A stretch of 64,000 nt of DNA from Sulfitobacter noctilucicola (GTDB lineage Bacteria > Pseudomonadota > Alphaproteobacteria > Rhodobacterales > Rhodobacteraceae), in assembly GCF_000622385.1 (NCBI RefSeq), contig NZ_JASD01000008.1, forward strand, positions 1 through 64,000, written 5' to 3'. This document shows, in pieces, positions 46,789 to 56,730 of the stretch. The position numbers and the translations under genes are program-made. The number at the start of each line of letters is the position of its first letter. The stretch's first letter is position 1. Under the pieces are notes generated by a model. It had not been told where the DNA came from. It saw only the letters and a list, made by a program, of their open reading frames with translations, and ran no database searches.

Positions 46789-47169
46789 TCATCCCTCTTC
46801 TGTCGGACCGCCAGCGTCTTTCCAACCCGGAAAGCCGCCAATGTTGGTCACATTGGAATAGCCCATATCCTGCATTGTCTTGCCGGTTAGTGCGGCTTGT
46901 CCACCTGCACCGCAAATCAGATAAATTTCGCCGTCTTTCTTAAGCGCCGGATTGTAGAAATCTGTCATCGCTGGATCAGCGCGAAACTCCATCATGCCCC
47001 GCGGGATACGAAGCGCGCCTTTGATCGTGCCGCTTTTGGCGATGTCACCGCTGTCGCGTACATCGACAAACACGCCTTTGCCTTCTGCATGTTTTGAAAT
47101 CGCTTCCTTGGCATCCATTGTAGGTACGGTTGCATTGGCAGCATCAAGATAGTCCTGCGCGGTTTTCAT
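46789..47169 (-). CDS. Rhodanese-like domain protein
   Basis: The 126-residue single-domain protein has FVDVRDSGDIAKSGTIKGAL and active-site cysteine in YLICGAGGQAALTGKTMQDM. The loop CGAGGQA is close to the usual CxxGxR but lacks the arginine. No signal peptide is seen, so it is cytosolic. Function in sulfur transfer is inferred from the family only. It is divergent from the ZIP-type transporter gene. Confidence 0.85.
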   Translation of the reverse strand: MKTAQDYLDAANATVPTMDAKEAISKHAEGKGVFVDVRDSGDIAKSGTIKGALRIPRGMMEFRADPAMTDFYNPALKKDGEIYLICGAGGQAALTGKTMQDMGYSNVTNIGGFPGWKDAGGPTEEG

Positions 47170-47427
47170 CAGATTGGTCCTTTATTCTATTGCCGGTCAC
47201 AACGCCGACTGTTCCTTCAGAACTATGGCTCCCAGATAGCCTTTCAACCCACACCGGAAGAATGTCAGGACAGATCGGCGTCACTTGCCTCGGACAAGTC
47301 GGCAGCTATCCTCATGGTGGAATGCGCGACAATTGGCTGCGGTTCCGTCAACTCGCCAGCAAGTGGGATCCTATCAACGAGGCATGTCATACAAGTATCG
47401 CGACACTACGAAAGGCAGACGACCGAC

Positions 47428-48126
47428 ATGATGGTTTTCGCAATTATTCTTGTTAGCTCCTGCGCGCTGATCGCAGGCGCTCTTTGGGGAATTTACCGCC
47501 CGCCTTCGGCTCGTGTTGAGGGTTTTGTCGTGGCGATGGCCGGTGGCGCATTGATCGTATCCGCAATCGCGGAGCTTTTGGAACCAGCTGCCCAATCAAC
47601 AGGGCTTTGGGGACTTCTTTTTGTGTTTGGGCTGGGCGCTACCGTGTTCACAGCTATTGATACATGGATCGAGAAAACTGTCGGGGAAGAGAGCGGCGGC
47701 GGTTTACTGGCCGCAATCGTGCTGGACGGCATTCCCGAAAATCTGGCGCTGGGTGTTGTGTTGATCACAGCCGAGCCAGCCACGGTACTGGCTCTCGCAG
47801 GCTCTATCTTTCTATCAAATCTACCGGAAGCCGCAGGCGGTGCCCGCGCAATGGCTGAAAACGGTTTCAGCAAGCTTAAAACGCTGGGGCTTTGGTCGGC
47901 AACAGCCGCTATACTCAGCCTCGCAGCGATTGCAGGAAACCTATTGCTGTCGCCCATACAGCAAAGCCCGCTGGCGCTTATTCAGTCGTTTGCAGCAGGT
48001 GCGGTTATCGCATCACTTGCCACAGAGGTGTTTCCCAAAGCCTATCGTGAGGACAACCAGCTGGCCGGTGTGGCTGTGGCCTTGGGCGTCGCAATTGCAT
48101 TCACCCTTCATCAGATAGGGGGTTAA
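47428..48126 (+). CDS. ZIP-family metal transporter
   Basis: The 232-residue protein has about seven membrane segments and the ZIP transport motif as DGIPENLALG in the fourth segment (HSxPEGxAxG in many ZIPs), with LSNLPEAAGGARAMAENG in the fifth. It may carry zinc or another divalent cation; the first His of the motif is Asp here. The start is ATG 47428, where the membrane region begins. Its stop overlaps the convergent gene's stop. Confidence 0.82.
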   Translation: MMVFAIILVSSCALIAGALWGIYRPPSARVEGFVVAMAGGALIVSAIAELLEPAAQSTGLWGLLFVFGLGATVFTAIDTWIEKTVGEESGGGLLAAIVLDGIPENLALGVVLITAEPATVLALAGSIFLSNLPEAAGGARAMAENGFSKLKTLGLWSATAAILSLAAIAGNLLLSPIQQSPLALIQSFAAGAVIASLATEVFPKAYREDNQLAGVAVALGVAIAFTLHQIGG

Positions 48127-48692
48127 AGCGCCTCGCCCTTTTTGCGCAAATCCTGCAACAACTCGCGGTAGATGTTACCAGTATCGCCCCCACCGAAGAT
48201 CGCAGCGCCGCCTGTATAGGCGTTGCCATAGGTTTTCGCGACAGTGATTGTCTGAACCAGCCCCGACAGGAACTGATCCTTCTTCAACGGCGAAAGCGGG
48301 TGGATGAACACACCCCAAAGCCTGCCATGTGCCACCGCGTAGCGGGCGTCGAGCGCGGCGTCGAAGTTGGCTTGCATCATTCTGAGCAGATCGCTTTCTG
48401 ACAGCCCTTCGGTGCTCGCAATCGGCACCATGGCCCGCATCCTGTCAGCGCGGGGGTCAGCAATTACGACTATGGGAATGTCGTCCAGCGTGAATTCAAG
48501 CGCAGGTCCGCGTGCGATCACATCGGGATCCAGCGCACGCACGATTTCTGCCAGTCGCGACATCGTCATCGCAGCTTCGGGTTCTGGCGGTTGCGCGAGC
48601 GGTTGGATGTCGGTGTTCGGTTCAGGCGTTTCCTGCGCAACAGCTCCGCTCGCAAGCGCCAAAACCATCATTAACATGAGAACAATGCGCAT
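48123..48692 (-). CDS. Unrecognised secreted protein
   Basis: The 189-residue protein has a signal peptide (about 1-19, VLALASGAVAQ) and a proline/glutamate-rich stretch, then a globular region with LEFTLDDIPIVVIADPRADR and SESDLLRMMQANFDAALDARYAVAHGRLW, quoted in parts as SESDLLRMMQAN and ALDARYAVAHGRLW. No domain is recognised. It lies 75 bp after cmk on the same strand and may be co-transcribed. Probably periplasmic. Confidence 0.65.
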   Translation of the reverse strand: MRIVLMLMMVLALASGAVAQETPEPNTDIQPLAQPPEPEAAMTMSRLAEIVRALDPDVIARGPALEFTLDDIPIVVIADPRADRMRAMVPIASTEGLSESDLLRMMQANFDAALDARYAVAHGRLWGVFIHPLSPLKKDQFLSGLVQTITVAKTYGNAYTGGAAIFGGGDTGNIYRELLQDLRKKGEAL

Positions 48693-48767
48693 CCCGGTCC
48701 CTCACTTATGTGTCCTACTACTGCAAGACTTGCACAAACGCCGGACCTCTGGCTACGCACAAGCGCG

Positions 48768-49397
48768 TTACATTGCGGCCTTGATAAGTGAAATTGCAGC
48801 GGCAACAGCGTCTTCTATCGCCATGTCAGAGGTATCCACCTCAATCGCATCATGTGCGGGTTTCAAAGGCGCATCGGCCCGCCCCATGTCGCGGGCATCT
48901 CGCGCCTGAACATCTGCAAGAACCTCTTCAAAGCTGGTCTCCAGGCCGTTGCCGGACAGCTCCTGAAACCGGCGCCTTGCACGGACATCCGCAGTTGCCG
49001 TCACAAACAGTTTCACCTGCGCAGAGGGGCAAATGACAGTTCCGATATCACGACCGTCCAGCACGGCCCCGCCTGCACGCGCGGCAAAACTGCGTTGGAA
49101 ATCGACCAACGCGGCCCGCACTTCTGGTACTGCCGCCGCCATACTGGCCGCCTGTGCCACATCAGGTGTTCGCAGATCAGGGTTCGTAAGGTCTTCAGGC
49201 ACCAGCGTCTTCGCTGCCGACTCCGCGTCCTGCCCCAAAATCACCTTTGCGCCGACAGCACGGTAAAGCACGCCCGTGTCCAGATGTGCAAACCCGAAAT
49301 GCTCTGCCACGGCACGCGAAATTGTGCCCTTACCAGAGGCCGCAGGCCCGTCTATGGCAACCGTAAACCCTTGCGTTGTGACCGGAGCATTTGTCAT
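48768..49397 (-). CDS. cmk: Cytidylate kinase
   Basis: The 209-residue P-loop kinase has [20 protein letters not shown], the [14 protein letters not shown]-binding region and [21 protein letters not shown] in two parts. It phosphorylates CMP and dCMP. The start at 49397 overlaps the upstream membrane-protein gene's stop (ATGA). It lies in the conserved aroA-cmk-rpsA order. Confidence 0.95.
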   Translation of the reverse strand: MTNAPVTTQGFTVAIDGPAASGKGTISRAVAEHFGFAHLDTGVLYRAVGAKVILGQDAESAAKTLVPEDLTNPDLRTPDVAQAASMAAAVPEVRAALVDFQRSFAARAGGAVLDGRDIGTVICPSAQVKLFVTATADVRARRRFQELSGNGLETSFEEVLADVQARDARDMGRADAPLKPAHDAIEVDTSDMAIEDAVAAAISLIKAAM

Positions 49398-49900
49398 GCG
49401 GCACCTCCCGAGCGGGGTGAAAGCCGCCATGCCCAAACCGCCAGCAACATCGCCAGCGCCAGTGAAATCCATTTCGCGACTGTATAGGCGCTGGCCTGCA
49501 GGATCGCGCCCGCCGACACCTGCGGACCGGTCGTCAGCATATGTGCCACTGCTGCATTTTCAGCAAGATCGAGCGCAAGATAAACACACGGCGACAAAGC
49601 GATAACGCCGCGCACGACTGCATTTACGTTTCTGGCATGCTGCCAGATCACGCCAATAAGTGTGATTGCCAACAAAATTGGGAAAACAGTATCAATCTGC
49701 CGGAAAGCGCCCTGATAAAGCGCTGTCTGGTCGTCGCTTAATGCCGCGATGTAGCTGCGGGACTCATCCACGCCATAGCCACCGAACCGCGCATCAAATA
49801 CGCCCATGCCGTCAGCTTGCAGCCAAGCCAGTGACATCAAGGCCAGAACGGCGAAAAGCAATGCCGAAACGGCCCCGGTCAGCTTTAACAAGTTGTTCAT
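49394..49900 (-). CDS. Small integral membrane protein of unknown function
   Basis: The 168-residue protein has four hydrophobic segments (about 7-27, 74-88, 96-112 and 140-160) with a loop containing [19 protein letters not shown]. No family is recognised. It is coupled by ATGA overlaps to aroA upstream and cmk downstream, so it is expressed with these core genes. Nothing indicates a transporter or enzyme motif. Confidence 0.75.
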   Translation of the reverse strand: MNNLLKLTGAVSALLFAVLALMSLAWLQADGMGVFDARFGGYGVDESRSYIAALSDDQTALYQGAFRQIDTVFPILLAITLIGVIWQHARNVNAVVRGVIALSPCVYLALDLAENAAVAHMLTTGPQVSAGAILQASAYTVAKWISLALAMLLAVWAWRLSPRSGGAA

Positions 49901-51249
49901 GCGGTTGACCGCGTAACCTGCGCCCCCAAAGCCTGCATCAGCGGCTCAAAAATCGGGAAAGACGTGGCGATAGGACCGCCGTCATCAACGCGCACAGGGT
50001 CTTGTGATGCCATACCTAGGATGAGAAATGACATGGCAATGCGATGATCGAGATGGCTGGCACACACAGCACCGCCGGGAACATTACCGTGGCCGGCCCC
50101 CGTGACAATCCACCAGTCAGGGCCATCTTCAACGTCGATGCCGTTTGCCCGCAAACCGGTCGCCATTGCATCAATCCGGTCGCTTTCCTTAACGCGCAAT
50201 TCCTTTACGCCGCGCATAACGGTCTGGCCCTTCGCATAGGATGCTACGACCGACAGAACCGGATATTCGTCTATCATTGACGCTGCCCGCTCCGGCGGGA
50301 CCTCGATGCCATGCAAATCTGGCGAAAAGCGCGCGCGCAAGTCTGCAACCGGTTCCCCGCCCTCTGTGCGTTCATTCTCGTATGTCAGGTCCGCGCCCAT
50401 CTCGCGCAGGGTGGTGAACAACCCGGCACGTGTGGGATTCAGACCAATCCCGGGCACTAGCACGTCCGATCCGGGCACGATCAGCGCCGCACAGACCGGA
50501 AAGGCCGCCGATGAAGGATCACGGGGCACTTCGATATGTTGGGGCTGCAATTCTGGCTGACCTTTAAGTGTGATAACGCGCCCCTCGTCGGTATCGACCA
50601 CACTGATATTAGCGCCGAACCCTGCCAACATCCGCTCGGTATGATCGCGCGTCGCCTCTGCTTCAGTGACGACCGTCTCGCCCGGCGCATTCAGTCCCGC
50701 CAGCAGCACCGCAGACTTCACCTGAGCCGACGGTACAGGCACCGTGTAGCGCACAGGGACAGGCTCCTTCGCGCCGACCAACGTCATGGGAAGCCGCCCG
50801 CCTGTGCGCCCCACTGTCTGACAGCCGAACAGCGCAAGAGGGTCCGTGACACGTGCCATCGGACGGCTGTTGAGGCTCGCATCACCGGTGAATGTGGCAA
50901 CAATTGGCGAAGTGGCCATCGCGCCCATGATCAGCCGCACTCCCGTGCCTGAGTTGCCGCAATCAATGACACCGTCTGGTTCTGCAAAACCGCCGACCCC
51001 GACGCCGACTACGGACCAGCGCCCGCCCCCGTGATCGGTAACGTCCGCCCCGAAAGCACGCATCGCCTTGGCCGTATCCAGAACGTCCTGCCCCTCTAGC
51101 AAACCTTCGATCGTCGTCTCACCGATACACATCGCACCAAGGATCAACGACCGGTGCGAGATCGACTTGTCCCCCGGCACCTCGGCTATGCCTGTGAGCG
51201 GCCCGCAGGCGGTGGATGTCATTGGGATCGGATCACCATGGGCTGACAT
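49897..51249 (-). CDS. aroA: 3-phosphoshikimate 1-carboxyvinyltransferase (EPSP synthase)
   Basis: The 450-residue protein has [14 protein letters not shown], the [15 protein letters not shown] loop, [13 protein letters not shown] and [11 protein letters not shown]. It transfers enolpyruvyl from PEP to shikimate-3-phosphate. The length and [11 protein letters not shown] region resemble class II enzymes, but the loop has Gly (NSGT) where the glyphosate-tolerant CP4 enzyme has Ala, so insensitivity cannot be assumed. Starts at 51249, overlaps the downstream membrane-protein gene. Confidence 0.95.
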   Translation of the reverse strand: MSAHGDPIPMTSTACGPLTGIAEVPGDKSISHRSLILGAMCIGETTIEGLLEGQDVLDTAKAMRAFGADVTDHGGGRWSVVGVGVGGFAEPDGVIDCGNSGTGVRLIMGAMATSPIVATFTGDASLNSRPMARVTDPLALFGCQTVGRTGGRLPMTLVGAKEPVPVRYTVPVPSAQVKSAVLLAGLNAPGETVVTEAEATRDHTERMLAGFGANISVVDTDEGRVITLKGQPELQPQHIEVPRDPSSAAFPVCAALIVPGSDVLVPGIGLNPTRAGLFTTLREMGADLTYENERTEGGEPVADLRARFSPDLHGIEVPPERAASMIDEYPVLSVVASYAKGQTVMRGVKELRVKESDRIDAMATGLRANGIDVEDGPDWWIVTGAGHGNVPGGAVCASHLDHRIAMSFLILGMASQDPVRVDDGGPIATSFPIFEPLMQALGAQVTRSTA

Positions 51250-51372
51250 AGAGAGAGGTCCTTTGTTATTCGAAACGCTTCTAGCCCAGCACCTGCACGC
51301 CGTCTATGCCAAGGCAACCACGCCCAGCAGATTCAGCCCCTGAAACGTCAGCTTATCGCGGCCGGACACAGC

Positions 51373-52074
51373 TCAGGTTTTGCGGAAAGTCAGATAATGC
51401 GGCACACGGCCTTCGCGCAGCGCCTTTTGCTCGTAACGGGTCGACAACCAGTCGTCCCAAGGTTTGCGCCAGTCGGTCGGTCCTTCGGCGAGCCACTCGA
51501 AGCCGAAGCGCGGCACCTCTTCCAACGTCTGGCGCACGTAGTCTTCGATATCTGTAGCCACGCGAAAGATTGATCCGGGCTTCAGCACACGTGCCAGCGG
51601 CACCAGATGCTCTTCGGTAACAAAGCGGCGGCGGTGATGACGCGACTTCGGCCACGGGTCCGGATAAAGCAGGAAGGCACGGTCAATCGACGCCTCGGGC
51701 AGCACGTCAAACATGTCACGCACATCGCCGGGATGGACCGCTACATTCTCGACGCCTGCTTTGCGGATTTTGCCCAGCAACATCGCCACGCCGTTGATGT
51801 AAGGTTCGCAACCAATGATCCCGACGTCAGGGTTGGTGGCAGCCTGATGCACCATGTGCTCTCCGCCACCAAAACCGATTTCAAGCCAGACCGGTTTGCC
51901 CCCGAAGAGCCCCTCCAGATCAAGCGGTGTTCGTTCCGGGTTCTCTTCCCAGCTGACCGCACCGGGCGACAGACCGTCAAGGTCTTCGGCGATATAGCCG
52001 CGCTGTGACTGCTTGAGGGACTTTCCCTTTAAGCGTCCATAAAAGTTTCGGCGGGGGCGATTGGATGTTTGCAT
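51373..52074 (-). CDS. trmB: tRNA (guanine-N7-)-methyltransferase
   Basis: The 233-residue SAM-dependent methyltransferase has the TrmB motifs WLEIGFGGGEHMVHQA and FLLYPDPWPKSRHHRRRFV, and an N-terminal basic RNRPRR-type segment (NRPRRNFYGRLKGKSLK). It forms m7G46 in tRNA. The trmB-metK neighbourhood is conserved, but here a receiver-domain gene on the plus strand lies between them. Confidence 0.94.
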   Translation of the reverse strand: MQTSNRPRRNFYGRLKGKSLKQSQRGYIAEDLDGLSPGAVSWEENPERTPLDLEGLFGGKPVWLEIGFGGGEHMVHQAATNPDVGIIGCEPYINGVAMLLGKIRKAGVENVAVHPGDVRDMFDVLPEASIDRAFLLYPDPWPKSRHHRRRFVTEEHLVPLARVLKPGSIFRVATDIEDYVRQTLEEVPRFGFEWLAEGPTDWRKPWDDWLSTRYEQKALREGRVPHYLTFRKT

Positions 52075-52183
52075 GGGGCTGGCCTTTAGCGCCTGATCCT
52101 CCGTCCTGCAATGCCTGTGCGCGTTATAACCCGGTTAAGACTATGGCGCTAAGCAAGTTGCAAACCGCCGCAAAGGATCACCG

Positions 52184-52960
52184 ATGACCGCTGCACAAAG
52201 CCAGAATTACAAAACGTTTTTGAACGCACCAATGGACAACCACCTGTCGGTTTTGATCCTGGATGATGAACGGTTTGACCGGCACCGCATTGCGCGACTG
52301 TGTTCCGGTCTAGGCTTCCCCTGCACAATAAACAATGCGCAGACCCTTGGCGAATTTTCCCGTGAACTCGAGCTGGAAAGCTATGGTCTGATCCTGCTTG
52401 ATTACGCGCTTCCGGATGGCACCGGACTGGAAGCACTGCAAATGGTGCATCTCAGCCCGCGAAACCTGAACACCCCGATCCTGATGATTTCCGGTCAGGT
52501 CACGCCAGAACTAGCGGATGAGGCCCGCTCTCTTGGCTGTGTTCACTATCTCGCGAAAGACGATCTCAGCCGCGACAGCTTTGCAGATGCTGTGGCGTGC
52601 GCAATCGGTTCAGCACCAGCGACGGATGTATTCACCAAGACGCGTTTTGAAACAACGGATATGGAACAGTTGCTTGAGCTTTGTGCAGGCACTTGCGCCC
52701 GCGATATCAAACCCATGGTAAGCAGATTGATGCGACAAATGCGTGACCTGCGGGCAAAAGGTGAAGTGAATGACCTGCTGTCCGTCAGGGCGATTGAACA
52801 AAACTGTCTTAGTCTTTGGACGTTTCTGACCGAGAAAGAGCATGAAACCGGAGCGTCTTTAATGGCGTCCCTTGCAGACAGTGCGATACCAAACGTGCCT
52901 GCACCACCAAGGCAAGTACTCAGCAGACCGCCTTCAGTTTTCTCGAAAAGACCGCAGTAA
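52184..52960 (+). CDS. Receiver-domain protein with unassigned C-terminus
   Basis: The 258-residue protein has a CheY-like receiver (about 15-140) with the acidic pair in LILDDERFD, phospho-acceptor Asp in LLDYALPDGTGL (about residue 67), Ser in LMISGQV and Lys in YLAKDDL. The C-terminal 110 residues are helical with no DNA-binding or enzymatic motif I recognise. No histidine kinase is nearby, so it is an orphan regulator. Inserted between the metK and trmB genes on the opposite strand. Confidence 0.82.
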   Translation: MTAAQSQNYKTFLNAPMDNHLSVLILDDERFDRHRIARLCSGLGFPCTINNAQTLGEFSRELELESYGLILLDYALPDGTGLEALQMVHLSPRNLNTPILMISGQVTPELADEARSLGCVHYLAKDDLSRDSFADAVACAIGSAPATDVFTKTRFETTDMEQLLELCAGTCARDIKPMVSRLMRQMRDLRAKGEVNDLLSVRAIEQNCLSLWTFLTEKEHETGASLMASLADSAIPNVPAPPRQVLSRPPSVFSKRPQ

Positions 52961-53018
52961 CGCAAACGGGCCGGACCATCCCGACAGAATGTCCCGACCC
53001 GAAATTATGAGAAAGAAG

Positions 53019-54200
53019 TTAAACCGCTGCCTTAAGTTTATCAGCCAAGTCTGTCTTTTCCCAAGAAAAACCACCATCACTATCTGGTGCCCGACCGAAG
53101 TGACCGTAGGCCGCAGTACGCTGGTAGATCGGCTTGTTCAGTTGCAGGTGCTCGCGAATGCCGCGCGGTGTCAGGCTCATCACCTTGCGGATTGCGCGTT
53201 CCACTTCGGCATCATCGACTTCGCCGGTCCCGAACGTATCGCAGTAGATCGACAGCGGCTCGCTTACGCCAATGGCATAGCTAAGCTGGATGGTACACTT
53301 TGTGGCCATACCGGAAGCAACCACATTCTTCGCCAGATAGCGAGCCGCGTAAGCCGCAGAGCGGTCCACTTTGGTCGGGTCCTTACCAGAGAACGCGCCG
53401 CCGCCATGCGGGGCCGCACCACCATAGGTATCCACGATGATTTTCCGACCGGTAAGGCCAGCATCTCCGTCAGGTCCGCCGATCACGAATACGCCGGTAG
53501 GGTTCACGTGCCATGTCGTGTCGCTGTCAATCCAGCCGTCTGGCAGCACTTCGCGGATATAAGGTTCGACGATATCGCGAATATCCGCGCTGGTCTGGTC
53601 ATGTGATGCATGCTGTGTCGAAAGGACGATGGAGGACACGCCTACCGGCTTGCCGCCTTCGTAGCGCACGGAAAGCTGGCTTTTCGCATCCGGGCGCAGT
53701 GTCGGCTCTGTCCCGTCCTTGCGCACTTCGGCGAGGCGGCGCAGGATCGCATGGGCATAATGGATGGGTGCGGGCATCAAATGCTCTGTCTCATCCGTGG
53801 CATAACCGAACATGATGCCCTGATCGCCTGCACCTTCATCCTTGTTACCGCTTGCATCGACGCCCTGCGCAATATGCGCAGATTGCTCGTGCAAAAGGTT
53901 TGTGATTTCGCAGGTGGCGTGATGAAACTTGTCCTGCTCGTATCCGATATCCTTGATACAGGCACGCGCAATGTCTTCGATGCGGCCCATATATTCCGAA
54001 AGTTTGCTTTGGTCACTCAGCCCGACTTCGCCACCAATCACGACACGGTTGGTGGTCGCAAAGGTTTCGGCGGCAACGCGCGCTTCTGGCTCTTCGCTCA
54101 AGAAGGCATCAAGCACCGCATCCGAAATGCGATCACATACCTTGTCCGGATGTCCCTCTGAGACGGATTCGGACGTAAAAATATAGTTCTTTCGGGACAT
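53019..54200 (-). CDS. metK: S-adenosylmethionine synthetase
   Basis: The 393-residue protein has the ATP-binding [20 protein letters not shown], the [12 protein letters not shown] loop and [19 protein letters not shown], all MetK signatures. It makes SAM from methionine and ATP. Regulation is visible: a SAM/SAH-type riboswitch covers its ribosome site, so rising SAM should lower translation. Downstream of lnt in the conserved phoH-ybeY-corC-lnt-metK order. Confidence 0.97.
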   Translation of the reverse strand: MSRKNYIFTSESVSEGHPDKVCDRISDAVLDAFLSEEPEARVAAETFATTNRVVIGGEVGLSDQSKLSEYMGRIEDIARACIKDIGYEQDKFHHATCEITNLLHEQSAHIAQGVDASGNKDEGAGDQGIMFGYATDETEHLMPAPIHYAHAILRRLAEVRKDGTEPTLRPDAKSQLSVRYEGGKPVGVSSIVLSTQHASHDQTSADIRDIVEPYIREVLPDGWIDSDTTWHVNPTGVFVIGGPDGDAGLTGRKIIVDTYGGAAPHGGGAFSGKDPTKVDRSAAYAARYLAKNVVASGMATKCTIQLSYAIGVSEPLSIYCDTFGTGEVDDAEVERAIRKVMSLTPRGIREHLQLNKPIYQRTAAYGHFGRAPDSDGGFSWEKTDLADKLKAAV

Positions 54201-54203
54201 GTA

Positions 54204-54250
54204 AGCTCCAATACCAATTAAAATGCCACGTCAGGAAGCCGTTGTGACAT
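54204..54250 (-). ncRNA. SAM/SAH riboswitch in the metK leader
   Basis: The minus strand from 54249 reads GTCACAACGGCTTCCTGACG, then TGGC, a linker and TATTGGAGC just before the metK ATG. It follows the known SAM/SAH riboswitch pattern of Rhodobacterales: a short stem (GTCAC with GTGGC), the CAACGGCTTCCTG core, and a 3' GGAGC that pairs back in a pseudoknot. GGAGC (54205-54209) is also the ribosome site, so ligand binding should block initiation. The assignment is by motif memory and position. Confidence 0.88.
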
Positions 54251-54285
54251 CAGTTAAGGGTGCTTATCCATCGCACCTAGCGCGG

Positions 54286-55800
54286 TCAATGATTTAGCCG
54301 TTTGGCACGCTGCCAGCCGCCGATTGTCACGATTAAGAGTCCCCCAAGCAACACAAAGAGCGCCGGCCAGTCCTTTGTGCGACTATAAATTGTAGGGGGT
54401 AAAGGCTGTGCCAATGTGGCATCGACAAATCCTGGGGTGTTCAGCGGAATGCTCGCGGTGATACGGCCGTAGGGGTCAATCATGGCTGAAACTCCGGTAT
54501 TCGCCGAACGGGCAAGCGGTAAACCCTGTTCAATCGCCCGCATTCGCGCCTGTGCCAGATGCTGACGTGGGCCAGCGGCCTTTCCGAACCATGCATCATT
54601 TGTAATTTGTATCAAAAAATCAGGCCTTTGCGGCGTGCTGTTCACGTCTTGCGCAAAGACAGCCTCGTAGCAGATTAGCGGCAGGGCACGGCCCAGCTTG
54701 CCGAAATCCAGCAAAGTCGGTCCGGGACCTGAGGCATATCCACCGCGTGCCCGCTGGGCCAAACCGAAAATCTCGAAACGAGCCATCAGACCCGCGAAAG
54801 GCATGTATTCGCCGAATGGCACCAGATGGTGCTTGTCGTAGGTCTGCGTCACCTCGCCTTGCGTCCCCAGCACGATCATCGAGTTGTAGTAGTTCACCAT
54901 GTCACGGCGCTGCACTCCAAGTGCCACATTCGCAGCCCCCGCCGCATTGGCAATCTCGCTTAACGAGGATCCGGCAAGATCAAGCACCCATGGTATCGCC
55001 GTCTCCGACCACAAGACCAGATCGGGCGGTGCGTTGCCTTCGATTGGTGGCGCAGCACTTAATTGGAGCTGCCGGTCAAAAAAGACAGGAATTTTATCGG
55101 GGTCCCATTTGTCCCGTTGCGCGGCGTTAGGCTGGATCAGGCGAACGATATGGTCAGTCATTGGAGCTTCGGACCGGCTGACGGGCAGCACAGCCACGAC
55201 CAGCACAATCCCGAGCATGGCATCCCGCAGATAGGTGACTTTCGTTCGCAATCGCGGGACCGCACAAGACGCAAGCGCCACTGAAGCTGCGACCAGCACC
55301 ACATTCATTCCATGTGGACCGACCCACGCCAGACCCTGCCCCAGCAGACGGTCCACCAAAATTTGCGATGGCATGGCCCATGGGAAACCTGTGAAAATAT
55401 ACGCGCGCAGCATCTCTGCCGCCGGCCAAGTCAGGATCAGCCCCCAAAGCACCGGTTGCCTCGAAAGCCGTCTGGCCAGCCAGAATGCCCCACCCCAAAA
55501 AAAGGCCAAGCCACCGGCCAGAAAGACCAGCGCAAAAGGAGCCATCCAGCCATGGCGGGCAACATCGACCATGAAAGGCGAGACAATCCATTGCAAAGCA
55601 TGCATGAAATAGCCAAGCCCGAAGGCCCAGCCGGTCAGTGCCGCCTGCCACGGCGTCAGACGCCCTGCTGTCAGCCAGACAACAACCGCCATGCCCGCCA
55701 CCATGGCGAGGCTGACGTTGTAAGGCTGCTGTCCGAACGCGGCCAGCGCACCGCTGAGCGCAGCCGCACCCAGCGCAGGCCAGCCTCGTTCAAATGTCAT
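54286..55800 (-). CDS. lnt: Apolipoprotein N-acyltransferase
   Basis: The 504-residue membrane protein has several N-terminal helices and a nitrilase-type domain. The Glu-Lys-Cys triad is visible as Glu in VLWSETAIPW, Lys in YDKHHLVPFGEYMPF and Cys in LICYEAVFAQD. It adds the third acyl chain to lipoproteins at the periplasmic face of the inner membrane. Its start overlaps the corC stop (ATGA at 55800-55797). Confidence 0.95.
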   Translation of the reverse strand: MTFERGWPALGAAALSGALAAFGQQPYNVSLAMVAGMAVVVWLTAGRLTPWQAALTGWAFGLGYFMHALQWIVSPFMVDVARHGWMAPFALVFLAGGLAFFWGGAFWLARRLSRQPVLWGLILTWPAAEMLRAYIFTGFPWAMPSQILVDRLLGQGLAWVGPHGMNVVLVAASVALASCAVPRLRTKVTYLRDAMLGIVLVVAVLPVSRSEAPMTDHIVRLIQPNAAQRDKWDPDKIPVFFDRQLQLSAAPPIEGNAPPDLVLWSETAIPWVLDLAGSSLSEIANAAGAANVALGVQRRDMVNYYNSMIVLGTQGEVTQTYDKHHLVPFGEYMPFAGLMARFEIFGLAQRARGGYASGPGPTLLDFGKLGRALPLICYEAVFAQDVNSTPQRPDFLIQITNDAWFGKAAGPRQHLAQARMRAIEQGLPLARSANTGVSAMIDPYGRITASIPLNTPGFVDATLAQPLPPTIYSRTKDWPALFVLLGGLLIVTIGGWQRAKRLNH

Positions 55801-56696
55801 CCATTAGATCCAGTAGTGCGAACACGCAGTCGTTTGATACGGCGCGGGTCTGCGTCGATAACCTCGAACTCCGGCCCATCGGGGTGCAAAACAACTTCCC
55901 CGCGTGTCGGCACGCGTCCCGACAGCATAAAGACAAGACCACCAAGCGTATCGATCTCTTCCTCATCCACATCATCGTGGTCAGTAAGCGAATGCCCGAT
56001 CTCTGCCTCGAAATCCACCAGCGGAGTCTTGGCAAGCGCCAGATAAGTGCCCGGCTTCTCAACGCTCCAGAATGTCGTCTCGTCTACGTCATGTTCGTCT
56101 TCGATCTCGCCGATCACCTGTTCTATCAGGTCTTCAATGGTCACCAATCCGTCAACGCCACCGTATTCGTCGATAACCAGCGCCATATGACGGCGCTCCG
56201 CCTGCATCTTGGTCAACAAGACGCCGATACCCATGCTGGGCGGCACAAATAACAACGGGCGCAACATCGCCTTGAGGTCAAAATTCGCGGGCTTTCCGTT
56301 AAAGCCGTACTGCAAAGCCAGATCTTTGAGGTGCGCCAGTCCAACGGGAGTATCAAGTGTGCCCTCGAAAACAGGCAAACGTGTCAGCCCACTTTCCTTA
56401 AAAATAGCGACAAGCTCATCCATCGTGGCCGTCACCGGCACTGCGGTAATATCAGCCTTGGGGATTGCCACATCGTCGACACGCATCCGGCGCAGGTTCA
56501 TCATCCCCCGCGCAGACACCCGGTCTACCGGCGGCGGCGTCATCTCTTCGCCCGCGTCTGAATCAGACGGACTGAGCGCCTCGATCACCCGAGAAAAGAA
56601 TCCGCCAGACTTGGCGTTTGCATCATCTGTTGAAGTCGTATTGTCATCCGGTTGCGCGCTTTGCGCCGCGTCAGATGATCCGTCGTTGTCGCCCAT
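55797..56696 (-). CDS. CBS-domain protein of the CorC/TlyC type
   Basis: The 299-residue protein has paired CBS domains (about 70-195, with LPVFEGTLDTPVGLAHLKDL and MALVIDEYGGVDGLVTIEDL) and a C-terminal CorC_HlyC domain (about 215-295). The first 60 residues are acidic and disordered-looking. CorC-like proteins are linked to divalent cation handling and lie beside ybeY and lnt in many proteobacteria. It lacks membrane helices, so it is likely cytosolic or peripheral. Confidence 0.93.
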   Translation of the reverse strand: MGDNDGSSDAAQSAQPDDNTTSTDDANAKSGGFFSRVIEALSPSDSDAGEEMTPPPVDRVSARGMMNLRRMRVDDVAIPKADITAVPVTATMDELVAIFKESGLTRLPVFEGTLDTPVGLAHLKDLALQYGFNGKPANFDLKAMLRPLLFVPPSMGIGVLLTKMQAERRHMALVIDEYGGVDGLVTIEDLIEQVIGEIEDEHDVDETTFWSVEKPGTYLALAKTPLVDFEAEIGHSLTDHDDVDEEEIDTLGGLVFMLSGRVPTRGEVVLHPDGPEFEVIDADPRRIKRLRVRTTGSNG

Positions 56697-56730
56697 TGGG
56701 TCCTGTCATTATTGCCAGCGGTCCTGCCGC

